Counted from the first letter of the stretch, positions 1 to 11,028 are shown. The stretch: 64,000 nucleotides of DNA from Microplitis mediator (GCF_029852145.1 NC_079975.1:18349275-18413274); one strand, 5' to 3'. Notes: generated by a model not told the origin, from the letters alone. Numbers and translations: made by a program.

Positions 1-108
1 TCCTTTGCGTTTTTATTTTTAATTTATTTATATTCAGATGATATAACTAAAAAAGTAATGGTGGTTTATAATATTTTTTGTTAGAATAGTAATTCCTTTG
101 TTCCTTAC

Positions 109-243
109 CTTCCATTCTTGATCACACTTAGGATTATCTTGAATTTCTCTCAAATCGTTGAATTTATTTCCTTTTTTTTCCTCTCTTCTTTTAAAATCCA
201 ACATAAAATAATAGAACCCATTTCTTTGTGTTTTTTTTGGCAT
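109..243 (-). CDS. mael: Maelstrom-like protein, first coding exon (partial gene)
   Basis: The exon runs from ATG at 243 to a donor GTAAGG just below 109, 45 codons ending in phase 0; the rest lies beyond the left edge. The peptide starts MPKKTQRNGFYYFMLDFKRR and continues with a charged stretch ending in QEWK. This resembles the start of the HMG-box-like domain of Maelstrom, where an N-terminal PKK.(Q/N)RNxFYxFM pattern leads the family. Known Maelstrom proteins act in germline nuage and in piRNA-guided transposon silencing. Only the first third of the HMG box is visible, so the RNase-H-like MAEL domain cannot be checked. Another HMG-box protein is the main alternative. Confidence 0.62.
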
Positions 244-1384
244 TTTTGTTAGAAAAAATTACTTATTAATAACAAAGAAAAATTTAACGAACTTATACCG
301 GCACTGACGACGTAATCATCAACGTAACTGTGAGCTTCCAGGATCAAATTCAACTGTGTTTATGCGTTACATTTGCATTCAATCTCACGCGTTAGCTGAG
401 TTACAATTTCGGGTATTACGCTTTCTTCATTTTTAACCAATCAAATATTTGAGTTTTGCTTCAATCATCGTTTCTATTGGTTCATAAATTTTGCTCTGTC
501 TTACTCACAAAACTCAAATAACCGTAGAGACTGAATACTCTCTATCACACAACAATGACACATGTATTCACTTATACCAACAAGAGTGAAAAACAACAAT
601 CCGAATCGTAAACAAAGAACTCACTGTTTTCGAAGAAATCGTTCATATAATATACAATAATACGTAATGTTTATTTATTATAATATATTCTCTATACTTC
701 GAAAAATAAAGAGAATACTCATGTAATAATTAAAAATAATAAAATAAATTTATAAATACAAAGAAATAACCCTATGTACTAAAAAATAATTATGAAAAAG
801 TTGAAATAATTAACAAAAATAAAATATATATAATAATAATATGAGGTTTTAAAATTATCCACATTTTATTTCCTTTTCCCTTGCCAAATGACAAATTACC
901 TACAAATGATAAAAAAATAAGATGTTAATTTGAAGCATTTTAGTGCATATTGCCCCTGATAGCCATGTATTTATAAAGAAACAAAACTATGTCAAAAATA
1001 TATATAATAATCGTAATGATAAGGCCAGGGTAATTTCTTAAAAACGGTCTCCGATAGTTGAAGATAAGTTGGCGTCGATCTATTGCCGTAATTTGTCGTC
1101 AAGTTGAGAGCAATAAGTTGACGCGAACTTTCTGTGTCAACTTGGCGATAAGTGGCGGTGGTAGATAGACGCCAATTTTCTGGGAAAGTTGCAGCCAAAT
1201 TGTAACCAACAATTACAAAGCGTCTAGTTGTCGTCAAATTGATTATAACTAACTGAAACCAACTTTTTGTCGAGAATTACCTAGAAACCAGAGTTTCAGC
1301 TCAGAAATTGAAATAAAACTTTTGACATCCCGATGACGTACAGAATATATAAAAAATTTCAGTTCAACTTTTTGGCTCTCATAT
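244..1384. other. Intergenic, 5' side of the Maelstrom-like gene
   Basis: No supportable gene. The first 400 bases are the likely promoter of the minus-strand gene ending at 109. At 954-966 there is a copy of the CCCTGATAGCC end motif that recurs in this window, and 1020-1260 is rich in AAGTTG/CAACTT words like the repeat that follows. Confidence 0.5.
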
Positions 1385-1529
1385 ACCCTAATAGCCACTT
1401 TAGTTTGAAATTGACAGTAATTTGACATTGAAAGTGCCTGAAATTTGCTGCCCTGATTTGCAGACAACTTAACAGCAAAAGCTGTAAAGAAAAATTTGTG
1501 GTTAATTTTTGCTCAATTTAGAGGTAACT
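1385..1529 (+). repeat. Interspersed repeat copy A
   Basis: The segment opens with TACCCTAATAGCCACTTT and stays alignable by eye, in reverse complement, with 59765-59937. Shared blocks include the AATTGACAGTAATTTGAC word and the segment ending CAATTTAGAGGTAACTT. Two diverged copies 58 kb apart make it an interspersed family rather than unique sequence. No coding capacity is seen. Confidence 0.75.
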
Positions 1530-1817
1530 TACCCTGATAGCCAGAGTTTTTGATCAGAAAGTTGGTGTACACGCGAGTTGCGACCAACTTGACGATAAGT
1601 TGTCGACAACTTTCAGCTTGTGCAACTGTTGACTACAAGTTGCTCAGAAACTTGTAGACTACTACTTGTAGTCAACAGTTACACGAGCTGAAAATTGTCG
1701 ACACGTTTCTCGGAAATTTGTCGTCAACTTATTAAAGTGCTAACTTTTCGGCCAACTTGGCGACAGGCTGCGGCAGTAGATTGTCGCCAGGTTGCCGCCA
1801 ACTTGGCTATCAGGGTA
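1530..1817. mobile_element. 288-bp MITE with perfect 13-bp terminal inverted repeats
   Basis: The left end TACCCTGATAGCC (1530-1542) is the exact reverse complement of the right end GGCTATCAGGGTA (1805-1817). Inside lies a second palindrome, 1602-1702, framed by GTCGAC on both sides and carrying matching AACTGTTGACTACAAGT arms. There is no open reading frame, so this is a non-autonomous element. It abuts repeat copy A, which carries a diverged version of the same end motif. Confidence 0.8.
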
Positions 1818-2228
1818 CATAAAATTGACATGAAATCTATTGACCGCCCGAACGGCAGTATAGATATTTTATAATCTCATTTACTCTTGATATAATTCAA
1901 TATATCAAAGTATATGTTGAATTTTTATTCAAAAATTTGTAACAATTTATGAAAAAAATACTTAGACATTTATATATATAATTTAATAATTATTTTATTT
2001 ATTAATGTATAAAAGTTATATTTAATTAAAATCCGACAGAGAAAAAAAATAAAAATATAAAACGTTATATCAAAAACTTTTTAAAAAATGTTTTGAACTA
2101 TATATTAAATTATACTAGTACAAAATGATTAATTTTTAAAAATAATATATTCCTGATAATTGATCTACAATATTTTCACTTAGATATTAATGTTTTTTTA
2201 TAAAAAATAACTTGCAAAGAGAAGAAAT

Positions 2229-3901
2229 TTATTGATCCGTAGAAGTTTCAGCCTCTTCAGAGTCATTATATAAATCTTGTAATTCATTAAAAATTTTGCT
2301 TGAAATAGATCGCCTTAAGCTTTTATTTCTTGCAGGTGTGTCATCTCCAAAATTTATATTACGTCGGAATCCAGTAGCATCTGGGGTCTCTAAAAATGTC
2401 ATACTAGCTTTCATTGCCATATATTCACGGAGTGGTCGTGCACTTTTTGATTTAAAAATAAATTGTTCATTTTTTGGTGTTGCAGATGCTGAAGATGTTG
2501 TTTTCGAAGTTGAATGTACAATATCCAGTTCATTTTCTAGTGAAATAAAACTATCACTTTTCCTTGGTGTTAATTTGGCAGCGATTCGAGCAGACCGTCG
2601 GCGTTCTTCAGTGCTTGTTAAAGATTTTTTTCTTTTTTTTTCATTTAATGTATTATTGTTATAATTATTGTTATTTTCTTCTTTAATTTCAGATAGTGAA
2701 GAAGTAACAGTAATTAATGGAATTTGTGGAGATGAAGGTATGTAAGAAATGTTTGTTGATTCGTCCACTTTTTTTTGGGATTCATCAGAGGTAATTGATA
2801 ATGTCTTAAAAATTTTTTGTACAAAGTCAATCAATAAAGATTGTTGTTCTTTAACTATTCGCAAATCATCTTTAACTATTTGTAAATCATGTTCTATTTT
2901 TTCAAGTCTATTATTTTTAAATGAATCCAAGTTGGTTTTTTCATTAAAATCATTTAATTTTGGACTTCTATTATTCAATAACGGTTGAACAATAATATTA
3001 TCAGGTGGAATATTTTCCTTGTCAACGATTGAAGCTTCAAGATCATCAATTAATCTATTCTCAATATCATTATCATCATCATTCTCACCTCTGACAATCT
3101 CACAATCATTTATAGTTTTATTTTTTTCTATAGTAGAACTTTTTGAATAAATACTTTTAATAACAGTTGCTCTTTCGTGACGTTGTGGTGGTGATAAATT
3201 AATTACTTCTGACAAGCGTTCTTCAACAACAGTAGGTATTGCTGATATACTATCATCAAGAACTTTTTGCTTATGCTTTTTAACTATAAAATTTGGCTGT
3301 GGTAACATACTTTGTCTTGTCTTAGCTTGATGCAATGGTCTTGTATTCTTTTTATTCACTATAATATTATTTTTAGAAACAGATGCTGAATTTTTACTTT
3401 CAATTGATGATTGTGATGATGAACTTTTTGCAGGAGAAGGTGATTTTTCATAAAGAGCACGGCGAACTGTTTTTTTTGGAACAGCAAATAATTTTGTTCT
3501 CCTTGATGGGCGATCTAACAAAAAAAATTATTAATGCTATAGAATAATTGACTATGAAATATTATATCATTTATAATTAACTTACCAACACTTGATGAAC
3601 ATGCTTTAGAGGAAGATAGTAATAAATCTTTGATCCGTACAGGCTCCATCCTTGGCTTGTCTACATTTATAATAGATTAATAAATAGTAATTATACAAGA
3701 TGTGAATATTTATTCAAAAGTATTAATTTAATAACTTACGTAATTTTTTATCAGAACTTTTAGAAACATTTATATATTCTGATAGCCGGATAGGCTGATG
3801 AACTGAAAAAATAATTTAATAATTCTAATTAATAAAATTCTTTTCACTAATATTTTTCGGTTGTTGTATATGAATTATGTACCTGATTTATGAGTCGTCA
3901 T
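2229..3901 (-). CDS. Unrecognised KEN-box, coiled-coil protein (480 aa, 4 exons)
   Basis: Exons on the minus strand: 3883-3901, 3740-3802, 3586-3660 and 2229-3514. All introns are GT-AG and phases match (1, 1, 1). The protein starts MTTHKSVHQPIRLSEYINVS and is mostly polar, serine- and lysine-rich and probably disordered. It has a KEN motif in the context DKENIPPD, an RxxL in RRTKLF near residue 60, a short coiled-coil (HDLQIVKDDLRIVKEQQSL), a basic patch (RRRSARIAAKLTPRK) and a conserved-looking C-terminal block with LETPDATGFRR. KEN and D-box motifs are APC/C degrons in many mitotic proteins, so a cell-cycle role is possible. That is inference; I do not recognise the family. Sororin-like or kinetochore proteins would be the first comparisons. 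Confidence 0.8.
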
Positions 3902-4316
3902 TGTCAATATTTTTATGGTAATTAAAACTTAATAAAAACTATATGATTATGATTTATAATTTTTCTGTTTACTATTTGTTGTGTTTTTGTATTCAGTTAC
4001 ATGACGCCATATGCAATAATGTAAAATTTGAAATGAACGAACAAATATCGATTAAGGAAAAATCGATTGTTTCGATCTCTCGAAGTGCTGACCTCTATAA
4101 GATGACAATAATAATTTACCGCTACTTTTTAAAATTCTAACTTGACAATTGACATTGTCAACATAACCAACATTCATAATTAACATTAAATAACTCTGTT
4201 ATTTATTTTAATATCAATTTATGAACCAACGACTCTTAAGTTAAGAATATTTGAATAGTTTTGAATATAAAGTAGCAATTAAACTTGTTAACGAAAAAAT
4301 TCATTTAATAATAAAG
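3902..4316. promoter_or_regulatory. Divergent promoter between the KEN-box gene and ASNSD1
   Basis: The two start codons face away from each other across 415 bp. The interval holds TATCGATT and several ATCGATT words (4045-4075) that resemble a DRE/DREF-type element. No TATA box is evident. A short open frame at 3943-4140 looks non-coding. Confidence 0.45.
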
Positions 4317-6212
4317 ATGTGTGGGATATTCTGTTATATTTATCATCCAAATCAAAATGACGATAAGGTATTATTGTTTATTTATTATAGTAATTTAAAT
4401 CATGATGTAAATTTTTTACTTTTAGTGGAATTTAATAAAAGACGACATATCAAAGCGTGGACCAGATAGCTTAAATCTTTATTGCCATGTATTGAATGAA
4501 CAATTGATAGGTAAATTTGCGGCTGGTGTTTTATGGATGCAAGGTCCTGAACCAAAAGTTCAACCATGTGTTGATGATGAGGGCAACATACTTCTTTGGA
4601 ATGGAGATATTTTTTCTGGACCTTTAGTATGTACAATAATTCAAATATTTGATTATAATATCATTTATTATATTAAATTTTACTTATTTATTATTATTGA
4701 TTTTTTTTTTTTTTTTTTCAGAAAAGTGAAAATGAAAGTGATACATTTACTCTTTTAACGCATTTAAAATTAAGTAAAAATATTTTAGAAACGATAAGTT
4801 TAATTGAAGGTCCTTTTAGTTTAATATATTATCAAAAATCAACTAATTTATTATACTTTGGAAGAGATTTTATCGGACGTCATAGCCTTTTAATAAAAAT
4901 AGTAAAAAATAAATTTGTTATGCTAACTTCTGTAGCTAATAATAATATAGATGGTATCATAGAATTACCTGCGTGCGGAATATTTGTCATAGATTGTAAT
5001 AATTCTAATTTTGAATTATCTTGTTATCCATGGTATAAATCAAATCAATATTTCTTAACAGTTTTAAACAATTTAAATTGTTCATTAAATGTTAAAGTTA
5101 AAGAATCAATTCTATCTTCAAAATTAATTGAAAATGTAGAACCAATTCCTGAAGATTTGTCTCTCTTGCAAGATATTTCGGACACTACAAATATTAAAAA
5201 AACAATGTCAGAGCTTTTAAAAAATCCTGATATCTATGAACGGGTTGTCAAACTTTGGAAGCTTTTGAAAAAATCAATAGAAATACGAATAAAATTAAAA
5301 CCTGAATATTGTAAAAATTGTATAAAAAAATATTTAGTAGATAAAGTAAATAAAAAATGTAGTCATACTAAAATTGGTATACTATTCTCTGGAGGATTAG
5401 ATTCGACAATTTTAGCTGCGATAGCAGACGAATATGTACCTGCTAATGAAAGTATTGATTTAATTAATGTGGCTTTTGAAAAAAAATGTAATTCGATTGG
5501 AGAAAAAAATAATAAATCGAATAATGTCATTTCAATATTTGATGTACCTGATAGAAAAACCGGTCGACAAGCATTAAATGAATTACAAAAACTTTTTCCT
5601 CTTAGAACTTGGAATTTTATAGAAATTAATGTTTCACGTAAAGAATTAGAAGACTGTTGTAAAGAAATAATTTGTCATTTAATTTATCCTCTTAAAACAA
5701 TATTGGATGAAAGCTTGGGGTGTGCTGTGTGGTTTGCCAGCCGTGGTGTTGGCTTATTATCTGGTTGTAAACCATATGAATCTTCATGTAGAATATTACT
5801 TCTTGGAATGGGTGCGGATGAACTTTTTGGAGGATACACTAGACATCGAACAATTCTTCGTCGTCATGGTTGGAAAGCATTGGGTGAAGAATTAAATATA
5901 GAATTGTTCAGAATATCAGAAAGAAATTTAGGTCGAGATGATCGTGTTATCTCTAATCATGGACGACAATCACGTTTACCTTATCTTGATGAAAATGTGA
6001 TACAATATGTTAAAAATCTCAAGCCTTGGGAACGTTGTTATCCAACTGAAAAAATGCCACCTGGACTAGGTGATAAATTATTACTACGTCTTTTAGCATT
6101 TAAAATTGGATTACAGGAGACTGCAAGTTTTCCTAAAAGAGCTTTTCAATTTGGTTCGAAAATTGCAAATAGTAAACAAAATGCAAATGACATTTCAAAT
6201 TGGTTACGATAA
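4317..6212 (+). CDS. ASNSD1: Asparagine synthetase domain-containing protein 1
   Basis: Three exons, 4317-4367, 4426-4626 and 4722-6212, all joined in phase 0, give 580 residues. The N-terminus MCGIF leaves Cys2 as the class-II glutamine amidotransferase nucleophile. The GATase fold follows (NGDIFSG near residue 78, YFGRDFIGRHSLL near 130-142). The C-terminal half carries the asparagine-synthetase ATP-pyrophosphatase loop SGGLDST at about residue 307, then GMGADELFGGY and LPYLDENV. Human ASNSD1 is slightly longer with the same layout. The family is related to asparagine synthetase B, but its own reaction is not well established. In mammals an upstream ORF on this mRNA encodes a prefoldin-like protein; I see no such peptide here. 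AATAAA lies at 6294-6299. Confidence 0.93.
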
Positions 6213-6687
6213 ACAAAATATTCATCGATGAGAATTTTAACTTTTAACTTTTATAATTTGTATTTTTTATTTAGACTAATTATAAATTTATAAAATAAAT
6301 AATATATGTTTTCGATACATTATTATAAATACATATGTTATTGAATTATGTTTTTATATTTATAAATAAACTAAGTATTTATAAAATTATTATTTTTATT
6401 TTAATCGATACAAATTGAATAAACACATAAAAATTGATAAAATATAATATAAAGCAGAAAGAAGATAAGGATTAAATGACCTTTGAATTTTATGATGAAT
6501 GAAAAGAATGAAATGTATATAATTAAAGTTAAAGTAAAGTGCATTGTGAAATAATTTTAAATCATATTTTGATTTATTAATGTTTAATTAAATTTTCTGT
6601 GACATCGTATACGCATATGCAAATATAGCCTCGCGTATAATTAAATTTGTAAAAACCTACTAATTCAGTTGAGCATCTAAAACGATA
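6213..6687. other. 3' flank of ASNSD1 and 5' flank of malate synthase
   Basis: AT-rich spacer. AATAAA at 6294-6299 is the likely ASNSD1 polyadenylation signal. No gene or clear promoter motif is seen before the malate synthase start. Confidence 0.4.
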
Positions 6688-8391
6688 ATGGACGCACCGT
6701 TTTTATCGTTGATTTCTCAAGCTGAGAATCCAGTTGATAATTTATTTTTAAAAGAAAAATCTAATATAAATTCAAATACTAAAATAAAAGATTTTTTTAT
6801 AAATACTTGGCCAAAAGGATTAGAACAAGAATTTAATCAATTATTAACTCGTGATGCTATAGAATTTTTAGTAGATCTTGTTGGCAAGTTTGAAAATTGT
6901 ATTGAAGATCTTTATAATCGTAGATTACAACGAAAGTGTCAACAACAAAATAATCCTCAAAAAACTTTGAAATTTTTAAGATTAAATACTAATGATTGGA
7001 AAGTTGCACCAGTAAATGGTAGATTAAGTAATCGACGTTTGGATTTAGGTGATGTAAGCCCAAGTAACTTGGAACATTTTACTGCTGCATTGAAGTGTAC
7101 TGATATTCAAGGGATTCAAGTTGATTTTGATGATGGTCATTGCCCTACGTGGTTCAATCAAATATACGGTCTTCATAATGTTTATAAAGCAACCCATAAT
7201 CTTTTGTCTGGGATTCCTGACATCTCCCAAACACCTATTTTAATGTTAAGACCTCGAGCTTGGAATATGATTGAAAATAATTGCAGTATAAATGGAAAAT
7301 GTATACCTGGTCCACTGTTTGATTATAGTTTATTAATTTTTCATAATGGCCGAAAACTTCAACAATCAAATAGCGGACCATGTTTTTATCTTTCAAAACT
7401 TGAAAATTACCACGAAGCTAAACTTTGGAACGATATATTTTCTTGGAGTGAAATAAAACTTGGACTTCCTTATGGTTCGATTAAAGCTTGTGTACTTATT
7501 GAAAATATTTATGCTTGTTTTGAAATGGAAAGAATTTTGTATGAATTAAAAGATCATTCTCTTGGTCTTAATTGTGGTATATGGGATTACGCTGCATCAA
7601 TTATTTCTAAATTTGCAAATGATAAGTTATTTGTTCTTCCTGATAGAAATAAATATGTTAATATGAATCAACGTTTTCTAAAAAAATATTTACAATTAGT
7701 TATAAAAATTTGTCATAAAAGGGGTATTCATGCAACAGGTGGTATGGTAGCAAAATTATTGCCAAAGATCGAAACTGAAGATTATAAATATTTTATTAAC
7801 AGCGTGCTCGAGTCTAAATTGATGGAAATTCAAGAAGGAATCGATGGTTTTTTAATCTATGACATGTCTCTAATTCCTTTGATCAAAAATCTGTGGAAAA
7901 AATGTAATAAATTAAATATAAATAATCAAATAAATTGTCCAGGTAGCCTGAAGGAGATAACTGAAAAAGATTTATTGACTTTTCCTAAGGGTGGTGTAAC
8001 CATAGAAGGATTGAAACATAATATTTGTGTTTCTATTTTATTTATATATAATTGGCTTAATGGTAAAGGACATTTCATTCTTCGAGGATCAGTAGAGGAC
8101 TCCGCTACAGCTGAAATATCAAGATCACAAATCTGGCAATGGATACGCCATGCTGAAAAGTTAGAAAATTATGACAATATATTTGTTACTAAAAAAATGA
8201 TTAAATATTTTGCTAAGGAAATTCTTGATGATCTCTTAATAAAGTCTGAAACAAATCACGGTATGAAAAAAAAACTTTTAACCGCAACAGATTTATTTTT
8301 TGATTTAATTAGTTCTCGTGAATTTCCTGATTTCATTACAACATATTTGTATAATACATATCCATTCAGGAAATTGCACTCACGCTTATAA
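6688..8391 (+). CDS. Malate synthase, intronless, with a PTS1-type C-terminus
   Basis: A single uninterrupted frame of 567 codons, typical of the malate synthase A type (about 530-560). The enzyme condenses glyoxylate with acetyl-CoA to malate in the glyoxylate cycle. Visible family blocks in order: WKVAPVN, DFDDGHCPTWFNQ, the active-site arginine block LRPRAW, the metal-binding Glu in VLIEN and, 28 residues on, the Asp in NCGIWDY, then HATGGMVAKLLPK, and the catalytic Asp block VEDSATAEISRSQ. The signature G-L-N-C-G-x-W-D-Y is kept, but the following two residues are Ala-Ala where the usual pattern is aliphatic-Phe. The protein ends in Ser-Arg-Leu, a valid peroxisomal PTS1. An in-frame stop lies just upstream of the ATG. 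No isocitrate lyase is in the window. Confidence 0.93.
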   Translation: MDAPFLSLISQAENPVDNLFLKEKSNINSNTKIKDFFINTWPKGLEQEFNQLLTRDAIEFLVDLVGKFENCIEDLYNRRLQRKCQQQNNPQKTLKFLRLNTNDWKVAPVNGRLSNRRLDLGDVSPSNLEHFTAALKCTDIQGIQVDFDDGHCPTWFNQIYGLHNVYKATHNLLSGIPDISQTPILMLRPRAWNMIENNCSINGKCIPGPLFDYSLLIFHNGRKLQQSNSGPCFYLSKLENYHEAKLWNDIFSWSEIKLGLPYGSIKACVLIENIYACFEMERILYELKDHSLGLNCGIWDYAASIISKFANDKLFVLPDRNKYVNMNQRFLKKYLQLVIKICHKRGIHATGGMVAKLLPKIETEDYKYFINSVLESKLMEIQEGIDGFLIYDMSLIPLIKNLWKKCNKLNINNQINCPGSLKEITEKDLLTFPKGGVTIEGLKHNICVSILFIYNWLNGKGHFILRGSVEDSATAEISRSQIWQWIRHAEKLENYDNIFVTKKMIKYFAKEILDDLLIKSETNHGMKKKLLTATDLFFDLISSREFPDFITTYLYNTYPFRKLHSRL

Positions 8392-8431
8392 TTAGAAATT
8401 TTTTTTACTAATCAATGTTACATTTTTAATG

Positions 8432-8458
8432 ATTAAAATATATCATTTATATGAATCG

Positions 8459-8486
<28 letters not shown>
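8432..8486 (+). terminator. ATTAAA hexamer followed by a 28-nt poly(A) tract
   Basis: ATTAAA at 8432-8437 lies 41 bp after the malate synthase stop, and an uninterrupted A run covers 8459-8486, about 22 bp later. This is the spacing of a polyadenylated mRNA end. It could be a genomic poly(A) signal with a chance A tract, or the imprint of a reverse-transcribed mRNA tail. Confidence 0.6.
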
Positions 8487-8489
<3 letters not shown>

Positions 8490-8747
8490 GTCTATAAAAC
8501 TTATTGTTAGATTTTTACATGTATTGAAAAAATATAAAATTTTTTTAAACAATAAAAATAATATTCAAGTTATTTTATTTCTTTTATGCAATAATAGAAG
8601 AAAATACCTATTTATTAAATTATTTAAGTTGTTTAAGATTTTCTTTAGTAATAAGAAAGTGAAAACAGAAGAACAATCAATTATATTAAGTATAAAATAT
8701 TTATTAACTGAATGTCGGACGTTTAAAAATAAATTAATAAATAAAAA

Positions 8748-10675
8748 TCACAATTCCGTATGTTCCCACGTAGATTCTAATGTACGATCTATGTCACTAA
8801 ACCACTGGTCATATACTTCAGTAGGATTGATCATCCAAAATTTATGGAATGACACTGGTTCTTGAGATGCAAGATAATTTTTCGCGTAATCTAAAGGTCG
8901 TGCCTAAAAAAAAAAAAATTATGAATCATTAACAAAAATTTTGCAGTTTGCAAACTGTCTAAATTTAGCTTTCTACATTGAAATTTAATTATTCTCTAAA
9001 GTTTAAGATATATTTATTAATTAAAAAAAGTTTTTTTTTTATCATACCTGATGAAATAAAGGTGAGTGTATCATTTTTTCACCAATACGATTTAAGCAAA
9101 TACCAAAAAGAAACATATCATCAGGTGTAGATGCTTTCGGACATTTACAACTTTGAGTATTTATTATTTTTTCAACAAGAGGTGATGACAACGCTAAACC
9201 TGCACCACTAGTTAAGTAATCATATCCAATATTTTGAACAACACGATATCCGTAACGCTCCCCAATTGAAATAGGCTCTTTTGGATTATAGCAACTTAAA
9301 AGCCGCGACAGTCGTGCAATGCTAGTGTATAAAATAACTCATATTATTTAAAAGCAATAATTATAATAAATAAATTTAATTACCTTAAAATTGTATCATC
9401 ATCAGTAACTATCAACCAATTGAATCCTTTTTTTTTTAATAATTTATTTGCGTGCTTCAAAATAGCATAAGTTTTTTCACAATGTCCCTCTTTAGTATCA
9501 GGTACCACAATCATATTTGGAAGACTTCTATCTATTATTGAACAAATTTTTACAAGTTAAACATTAATTAAAGGATAATAGATCAATTTACCTTCTACAT
9601 TACTGTAAAGTCCGAAATTCTTCACATGATTCAACCAAGTCTTCAGTATAATAGGAACTCTATCGTTATGATTTTTATCGTACGTTTTAACTGCTACATA
9701 AATTTCATCTTGCGATACAGAATTGGTCTACAATTGGCGTAAATTATTATTTATTGTTAAAAATAAATATTAATAACATTTATTAACTGACACAAGGGTG
9801 AAATCCCTTTGGATAAGTAGCACAATTTTCCATAAAGAAAATACAGAATTCTGGTGAATGAGTCAACCGAGTGCCTTTACCATTATTGTAAATATAAGTG
9901 GAAAATTCATAAGGTGCATCAATCGAAAAATCTATATCAGGCAGTCCTTCTGTGTAGATTCTATTATTAAGATTATGGAGAAGGCTATTAGTCATGGCAA
10001 AACCAGAAGCTATATTTGGATATTTGAATTTTTTTGTATGATCAGCAAAATGATGGATTATCGTAGGTTCCTCATCATACAGAACATGACTGATCCAGTG
10101 ATTCTGTAGAAAAAATAAATTCATTAATTAATTAAAATTATTTGTATGAATTATTTAAAAAGGCCTCCAATAGTTTTTACTTACATCAGAAACATTGAAG
10201 TTAGACAATACATTTAAAAGAATCGGTAGTTTTATTGCAGTATTTTCTAAACAAAAAAAAAACCATTTGGCTTCCGGAAAACTCGATGAAAGTCTTAAAA
10301 CTAATGGAAAAAATGTCCAAGATCCATTTATTTGTTCTTCATGAGTTAAAATAACTTCTGGTGGTTTCTATCAAAATATAATTAAGTTTTAAAAAATATA
10401 ATTAAAAAAATCGTAGTGAAATTCACATACTTGATCTAAAGCTTCGGCGTCTTTAAAAATTTCGTTTTTTAACAATTCAGTGTGAGCAATATGATAGCCG
10501 CTTTGTTGACTTAAAATAGTTATAACAATATCTGAAAACTCTGTAATAAAAAAAAAATTAAAACTTTTTGTTAAACTTATTCTGTTCATTATATAAAATA
10601 TAATTAAATTAAATTGCGTTCACCTAATGATAATGAAGAGGATATCATAAATAATAAACAAAGTGTGAGAAACAT
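8748..10675 (-). CDS. B3GLCT: Beta-1,3-glucosyltransferase (O-fucose-specific), ER
   Basis: Eight exons on the minus strand: 10624-10675, 10431-10540, 10185-10367, 9792-10103, 9592-9727, 9384-9531, 9048-9321 and 8748-8903. Phases match throughout and give 456 residues (human about 498). The enzyme adds glucose to O-fucose on thrombospondin type-1 repeats in the ER. The N-terminus MFLTLCLLFMISSSLSL is a signal peptide. Family blocks include PPEVILTHEEQINGSW, YPNIASGFAM, DFSIDAPYEF, LTHSPEFC, the fringe-like half starting DEIYVAVKTYDKNH, and the metal-binding DDD at 308-310 (WLIVTDDDTI). The C-terminus is His-Thr-Glu-Leu, an HDEL-like ER-retrieval variant. It converges with malate synthase and diverges from RNF10. 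Confidence 0.93.
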
Positions 10676-10739
10676 TTTAAATTTTGAATGTAAAAAACAA
10701 CTTTGTATACATATATATACAGTCAACATTTTGTTTTCA

Positions 10740-11028
10740 TACCGTACATTTACGGCTAACAACGACAAGTTTCTGGCAAGCCTTGGCTGGATAATACTTG
10801 CGTGCAAGTTAATGCAAATCTACTGCCGTCATCTGAATGTAATTTGACAAAAAAAAACTTGCCGTCAATTTAAAGTGAAACTTTCAATCAACTTAACGTC
10901 ATTGCCTGACAGTAACACTCGTAGTCAAATTGAATTGAATTCAAAGTTACAGACAATTTACAGTCAACTTATAGGTAACTGCTTGCTCTCCAACACTTTC
11001 CTTTTAATTGCCTTCAGGCTATCAGGGC
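10740..11028. repeat. Repeat related to the CCCTGATAGCC family
   Basis: The right end GGCTATCAGGG (11017-11027) matches the right end of the 1530-1817 element. The body contains the same kind of TCAACTT, GTCAATTT and CTACTGCCG words seen at 1740-1800 and 59800-59900. The left border is not clear; the value given is approximate. The copy sits directly upstream of the B3GLCT start codon and may contribute to its 5' region. Confidence 0.55.

Noticed and set aside
3943..4140. 65-codon frame upstream of ASNSD1, possible counterpart of the mammalian ASNSD1 upstream ORF
   Set aside because: No prefoldin-like pattern; it looks like random AT-rich sequence with a start.
8488..8865. 125-codon plus-strand frame after the poly(A) tract
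   Set aside because: Low-complexity Lys/Ile/Asn composition, and its last third overlaps the final B3GLCT exon on the other strand.
10604..10807. Longer upstream start for B3GLCT (ATGs above 10675)
   Set aside because: The ATG at 10675 directly begins a classic signal peptide; upstream codons overlap repeat sequence.
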